A DNA stretch of 60,713 bases from contig SVQE01000007.1 of the NCBI GenBank assembly GCA_015065505.1, forward strand, positions 1 to 60,713, read 5' to 3'. Below, piece by piece: positions 8,448-16,419 of the stretch (its first letter is position 1; every line of letters begins with the position of its first letter). The notes beneath the pieces were generated by a model. The model searched no databases. It had not been told where the DNA came from and was given only the letters and a program-made list of their open reading frames with translations. The position numbers and the translations under genes are program-made. The DNA comes from Oscillospiraceae bacterium. GTDB lineage: Bacteria; Bacillota; Clostridia; Oscillospirales; Acutalibacteraceae.

Positions 8448-11400
8448 ATGCTTTTAAGAACACTTGAAATGCAGGGGTTTAAATCATTCCCCGACAAAAC
8501 TGAATTAAACTTCGGAAAGGGAATAACCGCAGTTGTAGGTCCCAACGGTTCGGGAAAGAGTAATATTTCCGATGCCGTTAGATGGGTGCTCGGTGAAACA
8601 AGCACAAAATCCCTCAGAGGCTCAAAGATGGAGGATGTTATTTTCGGCGGAACCTCAACAAGAAAACCCCTCGGATTTGCACAGGTTGTTTTAACACTTG
8701 ATAATTCCGATAACGCGCTAAAGGATAAGGGTGAAATTGTAACCGTTTCGCGCCGCTATTACAGAAGCGGTGAAAGCGAATATAAAATAGACGGTGAATC
8801 CGTTCGCCGTAAGGATATTCACGAGCTGTTTATGGATACGGGTCTCGGTGCAGACGGCTATTCAATGGTTGGTCAGGGCAGAATTGACTCAATCATTTCG
8901 GCTAAGAATGAGGACCGCCGCGAGCTCTTTGAAGAGGCGGCAGGTATTTCGCGTTTCCGTCATAAAAGGCGCGATTCCGAAAGGCGTCTTGAGCAGGCTC
9001 AGGAAAACCTTGTTCGCCTTCTTGATATATTGGGCGAGCTTGAAAGCAGGGTTAAGCCCCTTAAAACACAGAGCGAAAAGGCAAAGAAATTCCTTGAATT
9101 CAGCGAGGAAAAGAAAACTCTTGAAATCGGCGTTTGGCTTAATAAAATAAACGCCTTCACCAATAATCTGCGTGAGCAGGAGCACAAGCTTGACGCAGCA
9201 GGCGCTTCGTATGAAATCTGCGAAAAAGAGCTTGCAGAGCTTGAAAAGGAATCCGAGGCAATCTTTGCAGATATTGCAGAGATAAATATGCTCATCGAGC
9301 AGAGCCGTCAGGGCAGTGCCGCTTATGAAGAGGAAGCTCTCAGAAAAGACGGCGAGGCAAAGGTGCTTCTTGCAACCCTTGGTCACAATGATGAAACCAT
9401 TGAAAGACTGAACAGCGAAATAACCTCAAGCGATGATTCCGCAACCTCCATTGACGACCAGATTGATGAGAAAAACTCCTTCATCATCGAAAGCGAAATG
9501 AAGATTGCGAAGAAGAGGGAAGAGCTTGAAGCGGTTGCACGCGATATTGAAAAGCTTCAGAGCGATAATGATGAGATTTCACAGAAAAGCGTTGAATTCA
9601 ATCAGAAAATAACCTCGCTGACACTTGCGCTTTCAGATTGCAAGGTTAAATGCTCGCAGGCACTTTCATCAATAGAGGAAATCAATGCGCGCAAGGATAC
9701 AATAGACGAGAGCATTGCTTCCTGCGAAAAGGATTTAAACGAAGCAGGCGCAGCAAAGAAGGAAAGCGAAGAAAACCTTGCCTTCCTCGGCGAGCGTATT
9801 GCCGAATACGAAAACGGTATGCAGGGCTGGCAGCTCAAGCTTAAAACCAAAACCGAAAAAGCCGAAAAGCTCAGAGGTGAGGTTGAAGCGCTTGAAAGAA
9901 AGCTTTCCGAAAAGCAGTCGAAGGCAAGAATGCTTTCAGAGCTTGAAAAGAATATGGAGGGCTATTCGGGCGCAGTTAAGGCTGTTATCAAGCAGTCAGA
10001 CGCAAGGGCGCTTTCGGGAATACACGGCGTGCTTTCAAAGCTTATCAGCGTTGATAACGAATATTCAAACGCTGTTGAGGTTGCTCTGGGCGCTGCAATG
10101 CAGAATGTTGTTGTTTCAACCGAAAGCGACGCTAAAAAAGCAATCAATTATTTAAAGCAAAACAATCTCGGACGCGCAACCTTCCTTCCCATTGCGGCAA
10201 TCAAGCCCAGGGATATTGAAGAGCGCGACCTCGACGATAATTTCGGTTTTGTTGATATTGCTTCAAATCTTGTTGAGTGCAAGAGCGAGTATAAGGATAT
10301 TATTTCAAATCTTCTCGGCAGAGTTATAATTGCCGAGGATATCGATTGCGCTATCGGTATTTCAAAGAGATATAAAAACAGATATAAGATTGTAACCCTC
10401 GACGGTCAGGTTATGAATCCCGGAGGTTCAATGACGGGCGGAAGCCGTTCAAAAGGCGCAGGCGTTCTTTCCCGTGCGAATATGATTGAAGAGCTTAATA
10501 AAGAGGCTGAAAAGCTTTCAGAGGAGCTTGATGAGCTTTCAAAGCAGTTTAAAACCGCTATTGAGGAAGCAAACAAGGCAGGCGCAGACCTTCAGGGTGC
10601 GGATGCAGACCTCAGAAATGCAAAAGAGGATTATATCCGCGCGCAGGGTGACGATAAGCTTATAGGCGACAGAATCAATTCTTTAACCGACAGAAAGGCT
10701 GCCTTCCTTGCAGAAAAAGAAAATTCAAATTCAAGAATTATTCTCTTTGAGGAGGCTAACAAGCTTTCATCGCAGAAGGCTAAAGAGATTCAGAGCGAGA
10801 TTGATGATATTGAAGCAAAGCTCGGTGTTATTAATTCGGGTGCTGATGAGCTCAATGCAAAGCGCGAGGAATTCCGCAACAAAGCAAGTGAGATAAACCT
10901 TGAGCTTGTAACCTTCGCAAAGGACTGCGAGGCAGCAAAGATTGCCATTGAAGAGCTCGAGCTCAGAAAGAGCACTCAGTCAGACAGAATAAAAACAATC
11001 ACTCTTGAAATTCAGGAGATAAATTCCAAAAACGATGCTCTCAAGCTTGCCATTGCAGAAATTGAAAAGCAGGCGCAGGAGCTTCGCGAAAAGGCTCACG
11101 GCGGTGAAGAAACCGTAAACGGCTTTATTTCACGCAGAAATAATCTTGAAAAGAGAAGCGGTGAAATAAGAGAGCAGGAAAAGATTAAGCTTCAGGATAA
11201 GGAAAGCTTATCATCGGAGCTTGTAAGGCTTGAAGAGCGTAAAAACGCTATGACAAGGGAATATAACGAGCTTAACGATATGCTTTTTGAGCAGTACGAA
11301 TTAACCAAAGCCGAAGCACAGAACCTCGGAATTGTTATTGAGGATATGACGGCGGCAAAGAGAAGGCTTCACGAAATCAAGGCTTCAATCAGAGCGCTCG

Positions 11401-12017
11401 GCTCGGTTAATGTCGGCGCTATTGAGGAATATAAGGAAGTAAGCGAAAGATACGAATTCCTTAAAACTCAGATTTCGGATATTGAAAAATCGAAGTCGGA
11501 GCTTCTGAATATTATTCAGGATTTAACATCATCAATGAGCGTTAAGTTTATGGACAGCTTCAGAAGAATAAACGAAGAATTTAAGATTTCGTTTGCAGAT
11601 TTCTTCGGCGGCGGCAAGGGCGAGCTCATTCTTGAAAACCCCGATGACTGCCTTGAATCACCCATTGAAATCAAGATTCAGCCACCGGGAAAATCCGTTC
11701 AGAATATTAACCTTTTCTCGGGCGGTGAAAAATCACTTGCCGCAATGGCTCTGCTGTTCAGCGTTCTTAAGGTTACGCCCTCACCGTTTTGTATCTACGA
11801 TGAGGTTGAGGCTGCGCTTGATGATGTCAATGTTGAGCGCTTTGCAAAATATATGAGAAAAATGACCGACAGAACACAGTTTATTTCAATAACTCACAGA
11901 CGAGGAACAATGGAAGAAGCCGATGTTTTATACGGCGTAACAATGCAGGAAAAGGGCGTTTCAAAGCTGCTTGAGCTTCAGAGCGCAGAGCTTGCAGAAA
12001 AGATGGGACTGGAGTAA
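8448..12017 (+). CDS. smc: Chromosome partition protein SMC
   Basis: 1189 residues, full length. SMC is an ABC-type ATPase that, with ScpA and ScpB, forms the loop-extruding condensin of Bacillota. The N-terminal head has Walker A GPNGSGKSN near residue 32. Two long Glu/Lys-rich coiled coils flank the hinge at about residues 505-670, which includes GGSMTGGS. The C-terminal head has the ABC signature LFSGGEKSLAA and Walker B FCIYDEVEAALDD. The ATG follows the previous stop by 7 bp. Confidence 0.97.
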   Translation: MLLRTLEMQGFKSFPDKTELNFGKGITAVVGPNGSGKSNISDAVRWVLGETSTKSLRGSKMEDVIFGGTSTRKPLGFAQVVLTLDNSDNALKDKGEIVTVSRRYYRSGESEYKIDGESVRRKDIHELFMDTGLGADGYSMVGQGRIDSIISAKNEDRRELFEEAAGISRFRHKRRDSERRLEQAQENLVRLLDILGELESRVKPLKTQSEKAKKFLEFSEEKKTLEIGVWLNKINAFTNNLREQEHKLDAAGASYEICEKELAELEKESEAIFADIAEINMLIEQSRQGSAAYEEEALRKDGEAKVLLATLGHNDETIERLNSEITSSDDSATSIDDQIDEKNSFIIESEMKIAKKREELEAVARDIEKLQSDNDEISQKSVEFNQKITSLTLALSDCKVKCSQALSSIEEINARKDTIDESIASCEKDLNEAGAAKKESEENLAFLGERIAEYENGMQGWQLKLKTKTEKAEKLRGEVEALERKLSEKQSKARMLSELEKNMEGYSGAVKAVIKQSDARALSGIHGVLSKLISVDNEYSNAVEVALGAAMQNVVVSTESDAKKAINYLKQNNLGRATFLPIAAIKPRDIEERDLDDNFGFVDIASNLVECKSEYKDIISNLLGRVIIAEDIDCAIGISKRYKNRYKIVTLDGQVMNPGGSMTGGSRSKGAGVLSRANMIEELNKEAEKLSEELDELSKQFKTAIEEANKAGADLQGADADLRNAKEDYIRAQGDDKLIGDRINSLTDRKAAFLAEKENSNSRIILFEEANKLSSQKAKEIQSEIDDIEAKLGVINSGADELNAKREEFRNKASEINLELVTFAKDCEAAKIAIEELELRKSTQSDRIKTITLEIQEINSKNDALKLAIAEIEKQAQELREKAHGGEETVNGFISRRNNLEKRSGEIREQEKIKLQDKESLSSELVRLEERKNAMTREYNELNDMLFEQYELTKAEAQNLGIVIEDMTAAKRRLHEIKASIRALGSVNVGAIEEYKEVSERYEFLKTQISDIEKSKSELLNIIQDLTSSMSVKFMDSFRRINEEFKISFADFFGGGKGELILENPDDCLESPIEIKIQPPGKSVQNINLFSGGEKSLAAMALLFSVLKVTPSPFCIYDEVEAALDDVNVERFAKYMRKMTDRTQFISITHRRGTMEEADVLYGVTMQEKGVSKLLELQSAELAEKMGLE

Positions 12018-12080
12018 AAGCCGAAGCTTTTGCTAAGTGAAGAGTAAAATGCTGTGGGCGGACGCTGCCCGCACCCGATA

Positions 12081-12111
12081 ACTCGGAACTCGGGGCTCGA
12101 AACTCGAAACT
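12081..12111 (+). repeat. Left copy of a 31-bp perfect inverted repeat flanking ftsY
   Basis: This 31-bp stretch is built from degenerate units of about 8-9 bp (aactcgaaactcg-type). It is the exact reverse complement of 13109-13139. It lies in the 120-bp smc-ftsY gap, ending 26 bp before the ftsY start. Twenty-six of its 31 bases recur in direct orientation at 33724-33749. The base composition is unlike the genes around it. Confidence 0.9.
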
Positions 12112-12137
12112 TGTTTCGACCGAAGGGAGAAAATATT

Positions 12138-13106
12138 ATGGGACTTTTTGATAAATTCAGAAAGGGTTTGAGAAAAACCCGTGACGAAGGAATAACCGCT
12201 CAGATGGATGAGGTTATTCAGAGCTATGATAAAATAGACGACGAGCTCTTTGATGAGCTTGAAGAGGTTTTGATAATGGGTGATGTTGGTATGCCGACAG
12301 CCGAAAGAATTATCGGCGACCTCAAAGCTAAAATTGAAAACGATAAAATAACCTCGGTTTCCCAGGTAAGAGAAACAATGAAGGATATCGTTGCAGGTGT
12401 TGTTTGGGGCGGTTCTTATCTTAAAATAAGAACAAAGCCATCGGTTATTCTTGTTATCGGCGTTAACGGCGTCGGCAAAACAACAACAATAGGCAAGCTT
12501 GCCTGCAGACTTAAGAATATGGGCAGAAGCGTTATTCTCGGCGCTGCCGATACCTTCAGAGCTGCCGCTATTGAACAGCTTCAGGTATGGGCAGACAGAG
12601 CGGAGGTTCCGCTTATCAAGCACGGCGAGGGCAGCGACCCTGCGGCAGTTGTTTACGACACAATCCAGGCAGGTAAGGCAAGGGGCAGCGATGTTATTAT
12701 TATCGACACCGCAGGCAGACTTCACAATAAGAAAAACCTTATGGATGAGCTTAACAAAATCAGCCGTGTTATAGACAGAGAGCTTCCCGACTGTTCAAGA
12801 GAAACCCTTCTTGTGCTTGATGCAACAACGGGTCAGAATGCCGTTAATCAGGCAAAGGATTTCAAGGATGCAGCAGGCATTACGGGAATTATTCTCACCA
12901 AACTCGACGGAACCGCACGCGGCGGCGTTGTGCTTGCAATTAACAACGAGCTTGATGTGCCTGTTAAATTCGTAGGTGTCGGCGAGCAGATAGACGACTT
13001 ACAGCCCTTCGATGCAGACGCCTTCGCTTCCGCACTTTTCGACATCAAACCCACTCACGAGGATGATGAGACGTTAACTGATTTCGTTGCAGGAAACAAT
13101 GAATAA
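12138..13106 (+). CDS. ftsY: Signal recognition particle receptor FtsY
   Basis: 322 residues. FtsY is the SRP receptor GTPase that docks ribosome-nascent chain complexes at the membrane. It has the NG domain only, with little of the acidic N-terminal A region, as is usual in Bacillota. The GTPase motifs are [15 protein letters not shown] (G1), DTAGRLHN (G3) and [10 protein letters not shown] (G4). I chose ATG 138 bases into the 12-kb line, at 12138, because GGGAGA lies just upstream; in-frame codons before it lie in repeat sequence. The gene is bracketed by a perfect inverted repeat. Confidence 0.95.
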   Translation: MGLFDKFRKGLRKTRDEGITAQMDEVIQSYDKIDDELFDELEEVLIMGDVGMPTAERIIGDLKAKIENDKITSVSQVRETMKDIVAGVVWGGSYLKIRTKPSVILVIGVNGVGKTTTIGKLACRLKNMGRSVILGAADTFRAAAIEQLQVWADRAEVPLIKHGEGSDPAAVVYDTIQAGKARGSDVIIIDTAGRLHNKKNLMDELNKISRVIDRELPDCSRETLLVLDATTGQNAVNQAKDFKDAAGITGIILTKLDGTARGGVVLAINNELDVPVKFVGVGEQIDDLQPFDADAFASALFDIKPTHEDDETLTDFVAGNNE

Positions 13107-13108
13107 AA

Positions 13109-13139
13109 AGTTTCGAGTTTCGAGCCCCGAGTTCCGAGT
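13109..13139 (-). repeat. Right copy of the 31-bp inverted repeat flanking ftsY
   Basis: Exact reverse complement of 12081-12111. It begins two bases after the ftsY stop codon, so it would form the very 3' end of the ftsY message. Confidence 0.9.
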
Positions 13140-13250
13140 TTTTGGGCGGGACACCCGCACCCGATTTGATAATTAATTGACCGAGCGTAGCGAGAAACCG
13201 AGAACTCGCAACTCGCAACTTGCAACTCGAAACTATTCACGGAGTGAATT
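13140..13250 (+). repeat. Composite dispersed repeat with degenerate actcg array
   Basis: After a small GC-rich hairpin (gggcgggacacccgc) comes the module aattaattgaccgagcg-agcgag, seen again at about 20308 and 33692. Then comes a short array of gaactcgcaactcg-type units. The array runs to 10-20 bp before the rdgB start; the ribosome binding site GGAG lies in the loop of a small palindrome (attcac-gga-gtgaat, 13235-13249). Confidence 0.75.
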
Positions 13251-13251
13251 T

Positions 13252-13851
13252 ATGGATTTTATTTTAGCTTCAAACAATAAGAAAAAGCTCGGTGAAATGC
13301 AAAGAATACTTTCACCGCTCGGAATAAATGTTGTAACCGCAAAAATGCTCGGCATAACGCTCGAGGATGTTGTTGAGGATGCAGATACCTTTGAAGGCAA
13401 TGCAAAAATCAAGGCGCACGCTGCGTGCAAAGCAACAAATATGCCTGCGATTGCAGACGACAGCGGAATCTGCGTTGACTTTCTCGGCGGTGCGCCGGGT
13501 GTTTACAGCGCAAGATTTTCAGGCGGCGACGATGAAGATAATAATAACCTTCTTCTTGAAAAGCTCAGCGGCGTTCCGATGGAGCAGCGCGGCGCACACT
13601 ACGCCTGTGCAATCTGCTGTGTTTTCCCCGACGGAAGGGAAATAAATGTTCAGGGCGAATGCTATGGATATATCGGCTTTGAACGCGACGGCAGCGAGGG
13701 CTTCGGCTATGACCCGTTATTCCTTGTCGACGGCAAATCCTTCGGACGCTACACCGCAGAAGAAAAAGACAAAATCTCTCATCGCGGAAACGCGCTGAGA
13801 AAATTAGTCGCTGAACTTAAGAAAACAATAAACCTAACACCTTCCCCTTGA
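13252..13851 (+). CDS. rdgB: XTP/dITP pyrophosphatase (RdgB/HAM1 family)
   Basis: 199 residues, the normal size. The enzyme hydrolyses non-canonical purine triphosphates (XTP, dITP, ITP) to monophosphates and so keeps them out of DNA and RNA. Family motifs are ILASNNKKKLGEM at the N-terminus, IADDSGICVDFLGGAPGVYSAR in the middle and GSEGFGYDPLF toward the C-terminus. ATG 13252 is supported by GGAG 7 bases upstream; the longer open frame to 13177 is repeat sequence. Confidence 0.95.
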   Translation: MDFILASNNKKKLGEMQRILSPLGINVVTAKMLGITLEDVVEDADTFEGNAKIKAHAACKATNMPAIADDSGICVDFLGGAPGVYSARFSGGDDEDNNNLLLEKLSGVPMEQRGAHYACAICCVFPDGREINVQGECYGYIGFERDGSEGFGYDPLFLVDGKSFGRYTAEEKDKISHRGNALRKLVAELKKTINLTPSP

Positions 13852-13854
13852 GTT

Positions 13855-14020
13855 ACTCCCCGTTAATCGGGGAGATGTCAACCGCAGGTTGACAGAGGGG
13901 CGCGTCTGCGCTAGCAAAAGGGGGACCGCTTGCGGTGGATGAGGTGTGTTGCCCAAAGCCTCACACCTTCCCCTTGAGGGGAAGGGGGACCGCTTGCGGT
14001 GGATGAGGTGTGTTACCTTT
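13855..14020. repeat. REP/MITE-like palindromic repeat cluster (two adjacent units)
   Basis: Two copies of a unit containing gggggaccgcttgcggtgg and ending gatgaggtgtg lie at about 13914-13951 and 13965-14012. The first is joined to an accessory module with stems cccc-gttaatc-gggg and gtcaaccgcaggttgac. Related units occur at 15658-15838, 16229-16383 and 33546-33656. No reading frame is supported here. This fills the 194-bp rdgB-yhbY gap. Confidence 0.8.
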
Positions 14021-14045
14021 ATGAAACAGATATAGGAGAATATAT

Positions 14046-14495
14046 ATGACTTCAAAAGAAAGAGCAGCGCTTCGCGCAAAGGCAAATCCGCTTGAGCCGA
14101 TTATTCAGATTGGCAAAGAGGGAATAACCGATAATTTGATTTCGCAGATAGACGATACTCTTGATGTTCGCGAATTAATCAAAATCCGCGTGCATCTTGA
14201 AACCGCACCGAGCACTCCGAAGGAGTTTGCTGCAGAGCTTGCAGAAAAGCTCGGGGCAGAGGTTATTCAGGTTATCGGCGGCGTTATTGTTATATACAGA
14301 GAAGCCGATGAAGAAAAGATTGCCGAGAAAAAGAAAAAAAGAGGCTCGGGCAGCGCAAAGGCAACTGCAAAGAAAAAGGTTAAAATCAAGGGAATGCGCC
14401 AGAGACAGAGGGAAAAGGAAGAAAAAAATCCCTATGCTAAATACGACCGTCCCCGATATAAAAACGACAGAGATAAGAAGCAAGGAATAGGCTGA
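14046..14495 (+). CDS. yhbY: CRM-domain RNA-binding protein, YhbY family
   Basis: 149 residues. The N-terminal ~95 residues match the CRS1/YhbY (CRM) RNA-binding fold, with ALRAKANPLEPIIQIGKEGIT and the strand VIQVIGGVIVIYR. YhbY associates with pre-50S ribosomal particles in other bacteria. The remaining ~55 residues form a very Lys/Arg-rich tail that is probably disordered. AGGAGA precedes the ATG. The stop overlaps the nadD start by one base. Confidence 0.9.
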   Translation: MTSKERAALRAKANPLEPIIQIGKEGITDNLISQIDDTLDVRELIKIRVHLETAPSTPKEFAAELAEKLGAEVIQVIGGVIVIYREADEEKIAEKKKKRGSGSAKATAKKKVKIKGMRQRQREKEEKNPYAKYDRPRYKNDRDKKQGIG

Positions 14496-15088
14496 TGAAA
14501 ACAGGCATTTTCGGAGGGGCATTCAATCCCGTTCACACGGGGCATATCAGGCTTGCGTTGAACTATCTTAATTCCCTGAAGCTTGACAGAATTATTTTTA
14601 TTCCGACTTCCGTTCCGCCCCATAAAAGCGGCAGCGAGTTTGTATCTTTTGAGGACAGAGCGAATATGCTTTCTCTTGCAATCGGCGGCAGAGCGGAATT
14701 TGAAATATCCGATATAGAGTTTAAAAGAGAAGGCAAGAGCTACACCTACGACACTCTTTGTGAGCTTAAAAAGCTCTATCCCGATGACGAGCTGTTTCTT
14801 ATAATGGGCTCTGACCAGTTTTTGTATTTCAACTGCTGGTATAAGGCGCAGGAGATTGCAGATATGGCAACAATCTGCACAGCGGCAAGAAACGGCGAGG
14901 ACTACAAAAAGCTTATTGATTTCAAAAACGAAAACGCATATCTTTGCAATGCGATTATCACTGATTTTTCGGTTTTTGATATTTCTTCATCAGAGCTCAG
15001 AAATATGATAAAAAATAACGAAAGTATCAGTAAATTTGTACCCGAAGCCGTTGAAAAATATATAAAGGAAAACAAGCTTTATGTATAA
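14495..15088 (+). CDS. nadD: Nicotinate-nucleotide adenylyltransferase
   Basis: 197 residues. NadD adenylates nicotinic acid mononucleotide to deamido-NAD. The N-terminal nucleotidyltransferase signature is GIFGGAFNPVHTGHIRLA, and the family ending SSSELRNMIKNNESI corresponds to the ISSTxIR block. The order yhbY-nadD-yqeK-rsfS is conserved in Bacillota. The start is TGATG-coupled to yhbY, and the end overlaps yqeK by eight bases. Confidence 0.95.
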   Translation: MKTGIFGGAFNPVHTGHIRLALNYLNSLKLDRIIFIPTSVPPHKSGSEFVSFEDRANMLSLAIGGRAEFEISDIEFKREGKSYTYDTLCELKKLYPDDELFLIMGSDQFLYFNCWYKAQEIADMATICTAARNGEDYKKLIDFKNENAYLCNAIITDFSVFDISSSELRNMIKNNESISKFVPEAVEKYIKENKLYV

Positions 15089-15647
15089 TGTTGAGGAATA
15101 TATTAACCTTATAAAAACAACCCTTTCGCCCTATCGCTTTAACCACAGTATGTGCGTTGCAGAAAAGGCGAAGGAGCTTGCAAAAAAGCACGGTGCCGAT
15201 GAAGAAAAGGCATATGTTGCAGGCTTGCTTCACGATGTTATGAAGGAAGCTGATTACGATTTGCAGAAAAGAGTTATAGAAAAAGCAGGATATTCCATGA
15301 CAGACCTTGAAATTAATAACAAAAAGGTTTATCATCAAATGAGTTCCGCTGCATTTGTTAAAACCGAGCTCGGCATAACAGATGAGGATATTATTTCGGG
15401 AATACGCTATCACACAACGGGCAGAAAAAATATGAGCCTGTTTGAAATGATAATCTATCTTGCCGATTTCACCTCGGCGGACAGAAGCTATCCCGATGTT
15501 GATATAATGCGTCAGAAAACGGATAAAAGCCTGCTTGACGGAATGCTTTATTCGCTGACTTATACGATAACAAGCATCGTTAAACAGGGCAGGCAGATTC
15601 ATCCCGACACAATAGATTGCTATAACTGGGTTATAGACCAAATATAA
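15081..15647 (+). CDS. yqeK: HD-domain phosphohydrolase YqeK
   Basis: 188 residues. YqeK is an HD-domain enzyme; characterised members hydrolyse diadenosine tetraphosphate symmetrically to ADP. Metal ligands are visible as H in RFNHSMCVAEKA, the HD pair in AGLLHDVMKEAD, H in VYHQMSSA and the block IRYHTTGRKNMS. Its position between nadD and rsfS is the usual one. Confidence 0.92.
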   Translation: MYNVEEYINLIKTTLSPYRFNHSMCVAEKAKELAKKHGADEEKAYVAGLLHDVMKEADYDLQKRVIEKAGYSMTDLEINNKKVYHQMSSAAFVKTELGITDEDIISGIRYHTTGRKNMSLFEMIIYLADFTSADRSYPDVDIMRQKTDKSLLDGMLYSLTYTITSIVKQGRQIHPDTIDCYNWVIDQI

Positions 15648-15657
15648 TAAAACCTTA

Positions 15658-15838
15658 TTGCCTCCCTTGTTAAAGGGAGGGGGACCGCTTGCGGTGGAGG
15701 GATGGTCGTGAATTATCAGAACGACTAACTGCAACGAGTTCTTAAAAAATACGACCATCCCCTCTGTCGCCCCAAAAGGCAATACTCCTTTTTATAACAA
15801 GTGGGCGACATCTCCCCTTTGGCAAGGGGAGCAAAAAA
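15658..15838. repeat. Dispersed palindromic element with long inverted arms
   Basis: The left part carries the gggggaccgcttgcggtgg core. The segments ggatggtcgt (about 15702-15711) and acgaccatcc (about 15751-15760) form an inverted pair around a non-coding spacer. The right part has ctcccctttggcaaggggag. It is a variant of the 13855 repeat family and occupies the yqeK-rsfS gap. I see no gene in it. Confidence 0.7.
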
Positions 15839-15865
15839 AGGATTATATAATTTGAAAGGATTTAT

Positions 15866-16225
15866 ATGGAAAACTATTTTGAAATTGTAAAAACAGCTGT
15901 TAAGGCAATAGACAGTAAAAGAGGACTTGATATCGAGGTTATCAAGGTTGATGATTTAACCGTTTTAACCGATTACTTTGTTATTGCAACCGCATCCTCA
16001 AACACACAGCTTAAGGCTATTGCCGATGAGATTGAATATAAGCTTTCAGAGCAGGGAATTGAGCCCCATCATATCGAAGGCAGAACAAGCGAATGGATTT
16101 GCCTTGACTATGTTGGCGTTGTTATTCACGTGCTTCTCAACAAGGATAGAGATTTTTATCAGATTGAGCGTCTTTGGGAGGACGGCGAAAGCGTTGATAT
16201 AAGTGAGTTTATAGTTAAGGAATAA
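15866..16225 (+). CDS. rsfS: Ribosomal silencing factor RsfS
   Basis: 119 residues. RsfS (Iojap/DUF143) binds uL14 on the 50S subunit and blocks joining with 30S when nutrients are scarce. Family blocks are DLTVLTDYFVIATASSNTQ, EGRTSEWICLDYVGVVIHV and the ending YQIERLWED. AAAGGA precedes the ATG. It lies between yqeK and leuS. Confidence 0.95.
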   Translation: MENYFEIVKTAVKAIDSKRGLDIEVIKVDDLTVLTDYFVIATASSNTQLKAIADEIEYKLSEQGIEPHHIEGRTSEWICLDYVGVVIHVLLNKDRDFYQIERLWEDGESVDISEFIVKE

Positions 16226-16228
16226 AAG

Positions 16229-16383
16229 ACTCACACCTTCCCCTTGAGGGGAAGGGGGACCGCTTGCGGTGGATGAGGTGTGCTGATAACAGCAATTAGT
16301 TATTGAAAACAATCATAGAGGATAATCACCTCATCAGTCTGCTCCAAGTGTTCGCAGACAGCTTCCCCTCAAGGGGAAGCCTT
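16229..16383. repeat. Palindromic MITE-like repeat upstream of leuS
   Basis: It is bounded by two facing palindromes, cttccccttgaggggaag at about 16236 and cttcccctcaaggggaag at about 16362. It includes the accgcttgcggtgg core and the cacctcatcagtctg segment. No T-box leader features (specifier loop, T-box bulge, terminator pair) are visible in the rsfS-leuS gap. Confidence 0.75.
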
Positions 16384-16419
16384 ATAAGGATAATTTGATT
16401 ATATTGCGGAGGATATATA

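Noticed and set aside
8794-11856. Several long alternative frames on both strands inside smc
   Set aside because: They overlap a full-length SMC with all motifs. Codon-biased coiled-coil sequence commonly leaves other frames open.
16226-16419. T-box riboswitch upstream of leuS
   Set aside because: The gap is filled by a palindromic repeat; no T-box sequence, specifier loop or competing terminator/antiterminator is visible.
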